Shown piece after piece: positions 23,508 through 32,558 of a stretch of 35,614 nt of DNA. Below the pieces are notes generated by a model that was not told the DNA's origin, did no database searches, and saw nothing but the letters and a program-made list of their open reading frames with translations. The stretch is from Physcocola sp002396385 (GTDB lineage: Bacteria > Bacteroidota > Bacteroidia > Bacteroidales > Paludibacteraceae), in NCBI GenBank assembly GCA_946535435.1, contig CAMNDM010000039.1, forward strand, positions 1 through 35,614. Reading direction: 5' to 3'. How positions within the stretch are numbered: position 1 is the stretch's first letter; each line of letters begins with the position of its first letter. Position numbers and translations under genes: made by a program.

Positions 23508-26075
23508 TTAGAACCAGCGTACATAAGCGAAGCCCATGCGGTTAGGCAACAGGTCGCAAGTTGGGAACAAGCGGAAGCAGCCACGGAACGAGCCAGCCTT
23601 TTCCACACGCTCTTTCACCTCGAAGAACAGCTTAGTGCCTTCGGTCTTCACCAACTTGGCAGGAATAGCGCGGTCGAGTTCGTCCTCGTTCTTATCGTTC
23701 TTCTTAATGATAACTGCTTCTACACCAAAACTGTTCACCAACTCAGGGTCCTTAACATCGATAACAGCAGTCAGGCTGAAGCTAGAACCTACAGTAGGGA
23801 TATGGTTGACAGCCTCAGAAATATTGGTAGAAACAATTTCAATGCTGTCCCAAACGTTATTCACCTTCACCTTCCAGTCGGCCAACTTCTTCGCATTGGC
23901 GAAATTGTTGTCGGAGATGAGTTTGTACTGCTTAGCCAGCTTGGTATAGAAACGCTCGTTATAGTCCTCAATCATACGGGTAGTAGTATAATTAGGAGCA
24001 ATCTTAGCGATAGAGTTCTTGATAACCTGAATCCATTCAGGCGAGTAGCCATAGCTGTTAGTCGCATAGTACTTAGGCACAATCTCGTTCTCGAGCAAGC
24101 GGTAGATAGTAGCCGCGTCGAGCTGGTCTTGCAAGCCCTGGTTGTCGAAAGTGCGCTTTTCAGTAAGCGCCCATCCGGCACCTTCGCGGTAACCTTCAAG
24201 CCACCAACCATCGAGCACAGAGAAGTTAACAACACCGTTCATCAAAGCCTTTTCACCAGATGTACCAGAAGCCTCGAGCGGACGGGTTGGGTTGTTCAAC
24301 CAGATATCAACACCCGAAATCAAAATCTTAGCCAATGCCATGTCGTAGTTCTCGAGGAAGAGGATCTTACCCTGGAACTGAGGCATACGCGAGATTTCAA
24401 CGATACGGCGGATGAGGCCCTGACCCGCACCGTCTGCAGGGTGTGCCTTACCGGTAAAGATGAACTGAACCGGATAGTGCTCGTTGTTAACAATCTTAGC
24501 CAAACGGTCGAGGTCGGTAAAGAGCAGGTGAGCACGCTTGTAAGTAGCGAAACGACGGCCGAAACCGATAGTCAACGCCTTAGGGTTCACCTTGTCGAGG
24601 ATCTCCATGATAAGAGAAGGATTAGCCTCGTTCTTCAACCAGCCATTACGGTACTTGTTCTGGATAAAGTTGAGCAAGCGCTGCTTGAGTGCGACCTTGA
24701 TGTTCCAGATTTCCTCGTCAGGCACATTATAGATAGCCTTCCAGATTTCCTCGTCAGACTGGTGATCCATATACCCCTTCTTGAACACACGTTCATAGAG
24801 GTCCTTCCACTTCTGGTCGGCCCAAGTAGGCATGTGCACACCGTTGGTAACATAGCCAACGTGCAGTTCCTCAGGGAAGTAGCCTTTCCAGATAGGAGCG
24901 AACATCTTGCGAGACACCACACCGTGCAACCAGCTAACGCCGTTGCTCTCTTGGCAGGTACGGCAGGCGAACACGCTCATCGAGAACTTCTCGCCCTTGT
25001 CGCCAGCGTTCTCACGACCGAGGTCCATCAAATCGTCCCAAGAAATACCGAGCATTTCAGGGAACTTGTACATATACTTGCCGAACAAGCCCTCGTCGAA
25101 GCGGTCGTGACCAGCAGGGACCGGAGTGTGTACGGTATAGAGCGAAGAAGCGCGGGAAGCCTCCAACGCCTGAGTGAAGTTCAAGCCGTCTTCCTTGATG
25201 AAGTCAACCATACGCTGCAAGTTGATAAGGGCAGCGTGACCCTCGTTGCAGTGGTAAACCTCTTTCTTGATGCCGAGTTTCTTGAGGAGGTAGATACCAC
25301 CAATACCCAGCATATACTCCTGCTTCAAACGGTTTTCCCAGTCGCCACCATAAAGCTGGTGGGTAATGGCACGGTCCCATTCGCTGTTCTTCTCAACATC
25401 GGTATCCATCAAATAGAGCGGAACACGTCCGACAGAAACCTTCCAGACATTAGCATAGATGATACGGTCGTAGAAAGGAACCTCCAACAACATAGGAGAA
25501 CCATCTTTTTCGAGCACCTGCTCCAAAGGAAGCTTGGTGAAATCTTGTGGCTCATAAACAGCAATCTGGTTACCCTCGACCGACAACGACTGAGTAAAAT
25601 AGCCGTAACGGTAAAGGAAACCGACAGCAGTAAGGTCGAAATTGCGGTCAGACGCCTCCTTCAAGTAGTCGCCGGCAAGCACACCCAGACCACCGGAATA
25701 GATCTTGATGACATCGGTAAGGCCATATTCCATAGAGAAATAGGCGATAGAAGGCTTTTTAGGGTCCTTCTTAGCACCCATATAAGCTTTAAACTCATCG
25801 TAAACGGCATCGATAGCTGCCATTTTCTTAGCGTCCTGAACAACAGCATCGAGTTTTTCGATAGGAGCCTGTTCGAGGAAAGTAACAGGGTTCTTTCCGC
25901 ATTTCTCCCAGGTTTCAGGATCAATATCGTTGAATATATCAGTTACCTTGTTGTTCCATACCCACCAGATATTTCGGCCCAATTCGTCGAGTTTGGTCAA
26001 TTTGGCAGGAACTTTACCTTTAGTGCTGATTGCTCTCCAATCAGGGCAGTTGACACGGTTAGTTGAAATTTCCAT
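23508..26075 (-). CDS. glgP: Alpha-glucan (glycogen) phosphorylase, GT35
   Basis: Releases glucose-1-phosphate from glycogen/alpha-glucan ends in the cytoplasm using pyridoxal phosphate. 855 residues, the length of the 'alpha-glucan family phosphorylase' branch. The cofactor site is in EASGTSGEKALMNGVVNFSVLDGWW, whose Lys aligns with the PLP-binding Lys of other phosphorylases (EASGTGNMK). Also seen: the N-terminal DELGRNIWWVWN segment, SMEYGL, GGLGVLAGDYLKEASD, CNEGHAALINLQR, and GFGRRFATYKRAHLL. Third gene of the ridA-glgA-glgP operon, 25 bases after glgA, so synthesis and breakdown of glycogen are made from one transcript and presumably balanced post-translationally. Confidence 0.95.
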   Translation of the reverse strand: MEISTNRVNCPDWRAISTKGKVPAKLTKLDELGRNIWWVWNNKVTDIFNDIDPETWEKCGKNPVTFLEQAPIEKLDAVVQDAKKMAAIDAVYDEFKAYMGAKKDPKKPSIAYFSMEYGLTDVIKIYSGGLGVLAGDYLKEASDRNFDLTAVGFLYRYGYFTQSLSVEGNQIAVYEPQDFTKLPLEQVLEKDGSPMLLEVPFYDRIIYANVWKVSVGRVPLYLMDTDVEKNSEWDRAITHQLYGGDWENRLKQEYMLGIGGIYLLKKLGIKKEVYHCNEGHAALINLQRMVDFIKEDGLNFTQALEASRASSLYTVHTPVPAGHDRFDEGLFGKYMYKFPEMLGISWDDLMDLGRENAGDKGEKFSMSVFACRTCQESNGVSWLHGVVSRKMFAPIWKGYFPEELHVGYVTNGVHMPTWADQKWKDLYERVFKKGYMDHQSDEEIWKAIYNVPDEEIWNIKVALKQRLLNFIQNKYRNGWLKNEANPSLIMEILDKVNPKALTIGFGRRFATYKRAHLLFTDLDRLAKIVNNEHYPVQFIFTGKAHPADGAGQGLIRRIVEISRMPQFQGKILFLENYDMALAKILISGVDIWLNNPTRPLEASGTSGEKALMNGVVNFSVLDGWWLEGYREGAGWALTEKRTFDNQGLQDQLDAATIYRLLENEIVPKYYATNSYGYSPEWIQVIKNSIAKIAPNYTTTRMIEDYNERFYTKLAKQYKLISDNNFANAKKLADWKVKVNNVWDSIEIVSTNISEAVNHIPTVGSSFSLTAVIDVKDPELVNSFGVEAVIIKKNDKNEDELDRAIPAKLVKTEGTKLFFEVKERVEKAGSFRGCFRLFPTCDLLPNRMGFAYVRWF

Positions 26076-26100
26076 CTTAATAAATTTTTATCTTAAATAA

Positions 26101-27921
26101 TTATTTTTTACTTGAATTTAATTTTTTCTTTCCAGTAGCCGACTTGGCCGTTTTCTTTGTTTCAGCCGTTTTTTCCGTAGCCTTCTTAGCCTCCGTTTTC
26201 TTAGCAGCAACGGCCTTTTTCACGGGAGCAGTTTTAGCAGGGTTTTCCGCCTCCTTTTTAGCAACCGTCTTTTTAGCAGGAGCAGGTTCTTTTTTCAGCG
26301 GTTTGAACTTCTCGCCTTTGGCAAAAGCGAACGCCTGTTCGTAGTAAGTCACGAAATCGGACCATTGCGCCTTATCGGCAATACTTTTAGCTTTCGCACG
26401 GCATTCGGCCACCTGCTTATCGGAAAATTGCGAGAATGCGAGCACCTCGTTCTTAATAGCCTCGACCAGTTCGTTGCGGTTATTATCGTCGCGGTGCAAG
26501 ACAGCCACACCATTGGCTATAGATTCAACCCCCTTGCTGACCCAAAGTCCAAAACCAGTCAGGTCGGTAGTGACAGTAGGTATGCTGAAAGCAGCGCTCT
26601 CCATTGGGGTGTAGCCCCACGGCTCGTAATAAGACGGGAAGACCGTAATATCGAGACCAATAAGCAGGTCGTAATAAACCTTGTTGAAAATGCCATCGTT
26701 ACCATCGAGGTACGAAGGAACAAAGAACACTTTCACCTTGTCGTTCTCGTTGTTGTGCAGTTGGAAATAGTTGATGCCCTGCATAACGGAATCGTATTGT
26801 GGCTGGTGCAGTTCGTGAGTAGTGGTCACATCGGCGAACTGGTATTTCTGTTTCGGATTCTGGAGTTTCTCCTGCAAGTCTTTCCTTGGTCCGTTAATCC
26901 AGTCAGGCACCAGAATGAACGCGACGATTTGGCGTTTCAGTCCTATTTCCTGATTGAGGGAGCGCATCGCCTCAATGAAAACGTCAATACCCTTATTCCT
27001 GTACTCCAAACGACCGCCAATGCCGACATAGACAGCATCGTCGGCCAACTGGTAGCCAACAAGTGTTTCGGCCACCTTCCGCAAAGCAGCGCGCGCATCG
27101 TTACGGCTCTGATTGAATTTAGCGCCCTTAGGCACAAACCCCGTTTCGAAACCGTTAGGCGTGACCACATCAGGAGCCTTTCCAAGCATCTGCAGACATT
27201 CGCGGGCAGTGATATCGCTTACGGTAGTAAAGCAGTCAGCCTTCAAAGCGCCGTGTTTCTCGACAGCATGCTGGGCCTTGACACCCAGTTCGAATGACAT
27301 TTGGTCTCCGTTATAATTGTTAAAGTACTGGTAAAGCTGTTTGTTGTTAAAACAAATGGAGCGTCCTACTGTAGTGGCATGGGTTGTGAAAACCGTCTTG
27401 TAAGGAAGGTTGTTCAACTTCAGGTAAAGCAAACCGGGAGCCGTCTGCCACTCGTGGAAATGGGCAACCGTTTTCGCCTTGTTTATCTTGTAGAAGTTTC
27501 CGAAACTTTCAATAACGCGTCCGGCAGCATAGCTGAACATAACGTTGTTCTCGTAATCCTGTCCCATGTTCATAGAGTCGATGGAATAGGCTTGCCAGAG
27601 TTGGAAAAGGAAAGCCCCTTTCTGATTGTCGAAAGAATGGAAATCGACAAGTACAACTTGAGGTTTGCCAGGCACATTCCAAGTACCCACACGCACCTTC
27701 AGGCCTTCGGCGGCAGCGCTTTTAACCCAATCGGCATAAAGTTTTGGGTCTTCTTTAAACAAAGAAGAGTTCCCGACATGGAAATCAGGTCCGATGTAAA
27801 AAAGGTTCTTACCATATACCTCCTGCAATGAAGCGGCAACAGTAGAAAGCACCGTATAGATGCCACCGACCTTGTTGCAAACCTCCCAGCTAGTTTCAAA
27901 AATATACTCGTTATTCTTCAT
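26101..27921 (-). CDS. glgA: GT3-like glycogen synthase with Lys/Ala-rich C-terminal tail
   Basis: Extends alpha-1,4-glucan from a nucleotide-sugar donor in the cytoplasm. Residues 1-535 form a GT-B synthase resembling the eukaryotic GT3 glycogen synthases: FETSWEVCNKVGGIYTVLST near the start (donor/acceptor loop), FHEWQT, VFTTHATTVGR, TVSDITARECLQMLGKAPDVVTPNGFE, GGRLEYRNKGIDVFIEA and FPSYYEPWGYTPMESAAFSIPTVTTDLTGFG with the catalytic E-x7-E. From about residue 542 to 606 there is a low-complexity tail of Lys, Ala, Thr, Glu and Pro (PAKKTVAKKEAENPAKTAPV...) like a histone H1-type tail. Start is 6 bases after ridA. I do not recall such a tail as usual in this family. Confidence 0.9.
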   Translation of the reverse strand: MKNNEYIFETSWEVCNKVGGIYTVLSTVAASLQEVYGKNLFYIGPDFHVGNSSLFKEDPKLYADWVKSAAAEGLKVRVGTWNVPGKPQVVLVDFHSFDNQKGAFLFQLWQAYSIDSMNMGQDYENNVMFSYAAGRVIESFGNFYKINKAKTVAHFHEWQTAPGLLYLKLNNLPYKTVFTTHATTVGRSICFNNKQLYQYFNNYNGDQMSFELGVKAQHAVEKHGALKADCFTTVSDITARECLQMLGKAPDVVTPNGFETGFVPKGAKFNQSRNDARAALRKVAETLVGYQLADDAVYVGIGGRLEYRNKGIDVFIEAMRSLNQEIGLKRQIVAFILVPDWINGPRKDLQEKLQNPKQKYQFADVTTTHELHQPQYDSVMQGINYFQLHNNENDKVKVFFVPSYLDGNDGIFNKVYYDLLIGLDITVFPSYYEPWGYTPMESAAFSIPTVTTDLTGFGLWVSKGVESIANGVAVLHRDDNNRNELVEAIKNEVLAFSQFSDKQVAECRAKAKSIADKAQWSDFVTYYEQAFAFAKGEKFKPLKKEPAPAKKTVAKKEAENPAKTAPVKKAVAAKKTEAKKATEKTAETKKTAKSATGKKKLNSSKK

Positions 27922-27927
27922 ACGACA

Positions 27928-28305
27928 TCACTTGTGGGCAACAACTTCAATTTCAACCAATGCGTTTTTAGGCAACCCCTTAACCGCCACGCAAGAGCGG
28001 GCTGGCGCATTGCAAGGGAAGGCCTCGCTATAAACCGCATTGAAATCGGCAAAAAGGGCGATATCGGAAAGAAAGACCGTAGTCTTAACCACATTAGAAA
28101 AGCCGTAACCGGCTTCGCCTAAAATTGCCTTTATATTTGAAAGCGACTGTTTTGTTTGAGATTGTATGTTGTCTCCCTCCAGATTACCTGTTTTCGGATT
28201 AAGACCTAACTGACCCGACACGTAAAGGAACGAATCAACCATAACTGCCTGGCTATAAGGTCCAATTGCGGCAGGAGCTGACTGAGTTTCTATTATTTTC
28301 CTCAT
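27928..28305 (-). CDS. ridA: RidA family 2-iminobutanoate/2-iminopropanoate deaminase
   Basis: Hydrolyses reactive enamine/imine products of PLP enzymes such as threonine dehydratase. 125 residues, standard trimeric YjgF/RidA fold: IGPYSQAV, YVSGQLGLNP, SNIKAILGEAGYGFSNVVKTTVFLSD and the C-terminal signature with the catalytic Arg (APARSCVAVKGLPKNALVEIEVVA). It is the first gene of the glycogen operon with a 6-base gap to glgA. Pairing a RidA with a PLP enzyme (GlgP) is suggestive, but GlgP does not use PLP to form enamines, so the link may be only shared regulation. Confidence 0.95.
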   Translation of the reverse strand: MRKIIETQSAPAAIGPYSQAVMVDSFLYVSGQLGLNPKTGNLEGDNIQSQTKQSLSNIKAILGEAGYGFSNVVKTTVFLSDIALFADFNAVYSEAFPCNAPARSCVAVKGLPKNALVEIEVVAHK

Positions 28306-28473
28306 CTAATTCTCTATAAAAGTTAAAGTTGGGAATAACCTCCCCTAAACAATGTAATTTACTTGACGTTAAAGTTACTAAAATTATTAAAAAAATTGGC
28401 ATAACCGCACAATTTTAACACAATGTCGAGCACCCCCAAAGGGTTGTAGCGTCTAAGCTGATTTTTTATAAGA
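28306..28473. other. Intergenic region between lptD and the ridA operon
   Basis: AT-rich, expected to hold the lptD 3' UTR and the ridA promoter. I see no good TTTG/TAnnTTTG pair; a minus-strand TACATTG near 28350 is the closest -7-like string. Confidence 0.35.
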
Positions 28474-31236
28474 TTACCAATCTTCAGACCAAACAGGGAA
28501 GTCGGTCCTGTTTCTACGCTGTTCGTACTTGAGGTCCTGCAACATAGAAGAGCGGACACCAATATGGAAACTATAAGAGAAAGTATCTCCAAACGGAACC
28601 AGGTTCAAAGAAGAATACCAGCAATGCATATTGCGGGTGATGTTGAACGAGGTGTACGAAATCTCTTTCTCGGTGAAATCGTAACCAGAGCTGAAGGACA
28701 CCTCCCAATTTTTAGAGAACTGCACATTACCCGAGAAGTTAAGCGACTGGTCGATTTCCTGGTCAAAGGTCATTTTCCGCTTGTTAAAATTCTTATCGGC
28801 ATACGATACGGAATAGTCGATACGGAAATGCCATGGCAACGAGAACTTTTCGTAGCCTTGGGCATCGGTATTGTCTTTCTGCTTCTTGTTCTTTCTTAAA
28901 GAAGGGGTATTATCGTCTTCCTTATCCTCGTCGAACCCATCAATACTGTTATTTTCGTTCAAGGTAGCGTCGTTCTTGCCTCCTTTCTTGAACATAGTGT
29001 TCGAGAAAGTATATCCAAACGACGTAGAAGCCGAGCGCATACGCGCGATGCGGTGGTTCTTCTCCCACTCGGTCACATTCACCTTGGTAGGATTGCCATA
29101 CTGGTTAAGACGGTAGGTGTAAGGAGTGAAAGAGGCATTCACGTTCAACGACACCTGTTTGGTCAGTTTCAGGCGCAGCGTCGAAGAAATATCGGACCAG
29201 TTGAGCGAATCGGCAAAAATATTGTAAGACGTGTTCGCCGACAGATTGTCGATAAGGGAAATTTTTCTGAAGCCAGTCGAATCTTTATCGGAAACCACCT
29301 TCATTTCAACATTGTTGTTAACGCCCAAGTTGACATTTCCCTGGTCTTCGGTTGTTGTAGTACCAAAAATAGCATTGTGGAAATGGCTGTAGTCGACCCG
29401 GTCAAGCGCGCCAGTAACAGGAACGGTGCGGTAATAAAAGCTAGTGTTATTATTATCGATAACAGGCACCCACGAGAAGCCGACAGTAGGGGTCAGCACG
29501 TGGCGTATCATGCTAATCTTCTTGCCCCCCATGAAGTTGAGCGGCTTATAGAATCCATACAATTGGGTGCTGAGGTCGAGGTTGGTCGAGACATCGTAAA
29601 CACGATAGAATCCCTTAACCGTATCTTCTTTAACGACCTGCTTGTTCTCGTCGAAAGTCTGGTTATATTTTCTGAAATACCAGCGTTCGCGATACGACAC
29701 AGAAGGCGACAACACGAAATACTTGAACAGCGTATAAGAAGCACCGGTGGTGAACGCATGCTTTATACCATTGCTACCCTTTGAGAAGATATCGCCCACC
29801 GAAAACTCGTTTTCCTTAGTATGATAGGTGTTATTAAAGTTAAAATTGTACCCCACATAAAGTTTCTCGTACCAACGGTCTTTACCCACCTGCGACTTGC
29901 GTTTAAACGGATACATACGCGACGCATTGAAGTAGATATTCGGCAACGATAACGAAATAGTAGAATCGGCCGTACGCTGGTTGAGAGTCGCATTAGAAGC
30001 AAGCGACATCGTCGTATTCGGGATGTTCAACTGGTAGTTGATACTCGAAGACTTGTTGTTTTCAGAATAGTATGCCGGATTGTAATAAGAATCGACGTTA
30101 TTCTTGTTATAGGCAGAAGAAGAGAAATTGACAGAGGCAGACAGGGTGCTGAACGGGTTCGCTTTCGCATCCTGCACATGCGTCCACATAATTTTCATAT
30201 CCCTCATCTCAGAATAATCGGGCAGATTAGGTTCTTCCCCATAAATGGTTTTCTGGTAACTAACGTTAAAGTTACCGCTGTACTTATATCGTTTCTTATA
30301 GCGCGAAACAGCATTCAACCCCCAGGAACCCTTGGTATAGACATCGCCCCTCAACGCCAGGTCGATGTAATCGTTAATGGCCAGGTAGTAACCACCGTTG
30401 CGCAGATAGTATCCGCGTTGGGAATCGTATCCGTAACTAGGCATCAACAAACCAGACGAATAGCTTTCAGTGAAAGGGAAGTAACCGAAGGGGATGAAGA
30501 GCGGGATAGGCACATCAAGTAAAACCAGGTAAGCGGGTCCAGTAACCACATACTCTTTCGGCCTTACCTTCGCCTTGGTCAGGTCGAGATAGAAATGCGG
30601 ATGCTCGTGCATATCGCAAGTGGTGTATTTTCCATCGACCATTTGGAAAGTGCCATCGGCCAGTTTTTTAGCCTTATCACTTGTCACATACCCCTCACCC
30701 TGTTGGGTGACAACACCCCTGATAAGACCCTTCTGCGATTTAAAGTTATAGTCGATAGCCTCCGACTCGTAGGTATCGTTACCCTGGGAAAAGACAGGGG
30801 TCTCCACCAGTTCGCCAGTAGAGTCAATCCGACCGCGCGCCTGAACCAGGTTACTGTCCATACGCAAACGGATGACGGAAGACTTTAAAGTCAAGTCCTC
30901 ATAATTCACCTCAGCAGAACCATAAAGGAAAGCGACACCACCCGTATAAAAGACGGCAGAATCTTTAGAGGTGTATTTGATAGGAGAAGAGATAGCATCT
31001 TTCGACTTGGCAGGGATGCGGTGCAGGGCCGAATCGGCAGCCGCCTTTTTAGCAGCCTTCACCATTTTCAGGGAGTCGTCGGAATTGGGTTGGAAGTCAA
31101 CACCAATCTGCGCACCGCCTACAGAGTCGGCAACCGCCTTACGTTTAGCGCCAGCTGGCGAAGTACCCAGAAACAACAGGCACAACAGCAGCGCACAAAG
31201 ACGGTAAAAATTTCTATCTGTCAAGCAAATTGGCAT
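28474..31236 (-). CDS. lptD: LptD-like LPS-assembly outer membrane protein
   Basis: Outer-membrane translocon subunit that inserts lipopolysaccharide into the outer leaflet. 920 residues from the ATG at 31236, which yields the signal peptide MPICLTDRNFYRLCALLLCL...AGA; the frame runs 40 codons further upstream, but those residues do not look like a leader. N-terminal OstA/LptA-like jellyroll (about 85-240: VFYTGGVAFLYGSAEVNYED, GRIDSTGE, YESEAIDYNF). Then the barrel: IPFGYFPF, SSGLLMPSYGYDSQRGYYLRNGGYYLAINDYIDLALRGDVY and many alternating aromatic strands, ending in W. A Lys/Asp-rich loop (about 790-820) lies between strands. It is divergent from the amidase gene. Confidence 0.88.
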   Translation of the reverse strand: MPICLTDRNFYRLCALLLCLLFLGTSPAGAKRKAVADSVGGAQIGVDFQPNSDDSLKMVKAAKKAAADSALHRIPAKSKDAISSPIKYTSKDSAVFYTGGVAFLYGSAEVNYEDLTLKSSVIRLRMDSNLVQARGRIDSTGELVETPVFSQGNDTYESEAIDYNFKSQKGLIRGVVTQQGEGYVTSDKAKKLADGTFQMVDGKYTTCDMHEHPHFYLDLTKAKVRPKEYVVTGPAYLVLLDVPIPLFIPFGYFPFTESYSSGLLMPSYGYDSQRGYYLRNGGYYLAINDYIDLALRGDVYTKGSWGLNAVSRYKKRYKYSGNFNVSYQKTIYGEEPNLPDYSEMRDMKIMWTHVQDAKANPFSTLSASVNFSSSAYNKNNVDSYYNPAYYSENNKSSSINYQLNIPNTTMSLASNATLNQRTADSTISLSLPNIYFNASRMYPFKRKSQVGKDRWYEKLYVGYNFNFNNTYHTKENEFSVGDIFSKGSNGIKHAFTTGASYTLFKYFVLSPSVSYRERWYFRKYNQTFDENKQVVKEDTVKGFYRVYDVSTNLDLSTQLYGFYKPLNFMGGKKISMIRHVLTPTVGFSWVPVIDNNNTSFYYRTVPVTGALDRVDYSHFHNAIFGTTTTEDQGNVNLGVNNNVEMKVVSDKDSTGFRKISLIDNLSANTSYNIFADSLNWSDISSTLRLKLTKQVSLNVNASFTPYTYRLNQYGNPTKVNVTEWEKNHRIARMRSASTSFGYTFSNTMFKKGGKNDATLNENNSIDGFDEDKEDDNTPSLRKNKKQKDNTDAQGYEKFSLPWHFRIDYSVSYADKNFNKRKMTFDQEIDQSLNFSGNVQFSKNWEVSFSSGYDFTEKEISYTSFNITRNMHCWYSSLNLVPFGDTFSYSFHIGVRSSMLQDLKYEQRRNRTDFPVWSEDW

Positions 31237-31311
31237 TTTCAATAAAGGAGGAGGCTCTACAACACCTCCATATTTAATTAAATAATTTGAAAATTCGACT
31301 GCGAAATTACG

Positions 31312-31319
31312 CAAAAATA
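31312..31319 (-). promoter_or_regulatory. Possible -7 element for lptD
   Basis: Minus strand TATTTTTG fits TAnnTTTG, 76 bases before the start codon, without a clear -33 box. The leader contains a small GGAGG...CCTCC hairpin (31247-31269). Confidence 0.35.
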
Positions 31320-31368
31320 AACAGATATTCGGCAAGAAAGCATAAATAAATTTCAAAACGAAAAAAAT

Positions 31369-31402
31369 GTTATTTTATAATAAGGTAAAATTCGTAATTT
31401 TG
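31369..31402 (+). promoter_or_regulatory. Probable promoter of the amidase operon
   Basis: TAATTTTG (31395-31402) is a perfect -7 match; upstream at the right distance is only a T-rich TGTTATTTT stretch instead of TTTG. Leader of about 45 nt to the ATG at 31454. Confidence 0.5.
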
Positions 31403-31453
31403 TAGGGAATATGAAACTTCAACAAAACACTTTTAATTATAGTTAAGTACTAA

Positions 31454-32536
31454 ATGAAACGGGTACTCATCATATTAACAGTATTAGTTGGGCTTGCATG
31501 CCATAAGCCAGCGTCGGTTGTTGCCGCAGAAAAGAACAAGCCGTTTGTTGTGGTGATTGACGCCGGGCATGGCGGCAAAGACGAGGGAGCTTCCGGCAAA
31601 AAAAAGCTGAAGGAGAAAGACATCAACCTTGCAGTATCGCTGAAACTGGGGAAGATGCTTGAAAAAGAGAAGAACATAAAGGTATTGTATACACGTAAGA
31701 CCGACGTCTTTGTCCCATTGGACGACCGTGCGCAATTTGCGAACAAACACAACGCCAACCTGTTCATATCGATCCACACCAACTCGGCCGAGAACCATGC
31801 AGCCAACGGCACCGAAGTTTACACTTTTTCCCCTTCCTCCAACACCGTTGCAATGCGAGAGAACGCGGTTATGGAACTAGAGGAAAACTACAAGAAGAAA
31901 TACGAAGGGTTCGATCCTAACAGTAGCGAGTCGTACATACAGTGGGACCTGGTGGCCGGCGATTTCGGATTTTCTGGCCAAAGTAAGGAACTGGCCAGTT
32001 CCATTTCAAGACAGCTGACCAAACAAACAGGGCTGAACAACCGCGGTATCCACCAGGCCGGTTTCTGGGTCTTGAAGTATAGCAACATGCCAGGAGTTCT
32101 GGTAGAGGTCGGATACGTTTCGAACCTGGAGGAGGAAAAATTTTTAAGGAAAGACACCTCACGGGAAAAATTGGCAACCGCCATCTATAAGGCAGTAGTC
32201 AACTACAAGAACAAGTACGAGAAAAGGGTTGCCGCTAAAGAAAAAGACGTAAAAGCCGATGCCGAGCGAATAACAGCGGGCATCCACTACCGCATACAAT
32301 TCTACACCGGAGCGCGAAAGAATGTGAACGCCAAAGAGTTTAAGGGGTGTGTTCCCGCTACAGAATACAAAATAACGGACGAGCGCTACACCTACACCTA
32401 TGGCGACGAACAGAGCTATGCTAAAGCGAAAGAGCTGCTGCTAAAAGTACAAAACGACTTTAAAGACGCCTTTATAGCCGTTTTTAAAGATGGAGAGAGG
32501 CTATCGCGCGAAGAGGCAAGGCCATACCTGAAGTAA
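31454..32536 (+). CDS. N-acetylmuramoyl-L-alanine amidase (Amidase_3, AmiC-like)
   Basis: Zinc enzyme that cuts the amide bond between MurNAc and the stem peptide, used in cell separation and wall turnover, in the periplasm. 360 residues. The signal peptide is MKRVLIILTVLVGLA...VVAA. The catalytic domain (about 30-245) has the metal motifs VVIDAGHGGKDEGA, AVSLKLGKMLE, LFISIHTNSA and a closing LVEVGYVSN with the catalytic Glu. A C-terminal SPOR-like module (about 275-360, IHYRIQFYTGARK...EYKITDERYTYTYG...A) may bind peptidoglycan lacking stem peptides at the division site. It precedes the MCE gene by 22 bases. Confidence 0.9.
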   Translation: MKRVLIILTVLVGLACHKPASVVAAEKNKPFVVVIDAGHGGKDEGASGKKKLKEKDINLAVSLKLGKMLEKEKNIKVLYTRKTDVFVPLDDRAQFANKHNANLFISIHTNSAENHAANGTEVYTFSPSSNTVAMRENAVMELEENYKKKYEGFDPNSSESYIQWDLVAGDFGFSGQSKELASSISRQLTKQTGLNNRGIHQAGFWVLKYSNMPGVLVEVGYVSNLEEEKFLRKDTSREKLATAIYKAVVNYKNKYEKRVAAKEKDVKADAERITAGIHYRIQFYTGARKNVNAKEFKGCVPATEYKITDERYTYTYGDEQSYAKAKELLLKVQNDFKDAFIAVFKDGERLSREEARPYLK

Positions 32537-32558
32537 GAAATAAACAGATATAATCAAT

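Noticed and set aside
23802..26066. Very long open frame antisense to glgP (and a similar one at 26365-27297 antisense to glgA)
   Set aside because: Shadow caused by strong codon bias of the sense genes; the sense frames are full-length known enzymes.
31237..31356. 40-codon N-terminal extension of LptD
   Set aside because: The signal peptide begins at the ATG at 31236; the extension overlaps a -7-like box and a leader hairpin.
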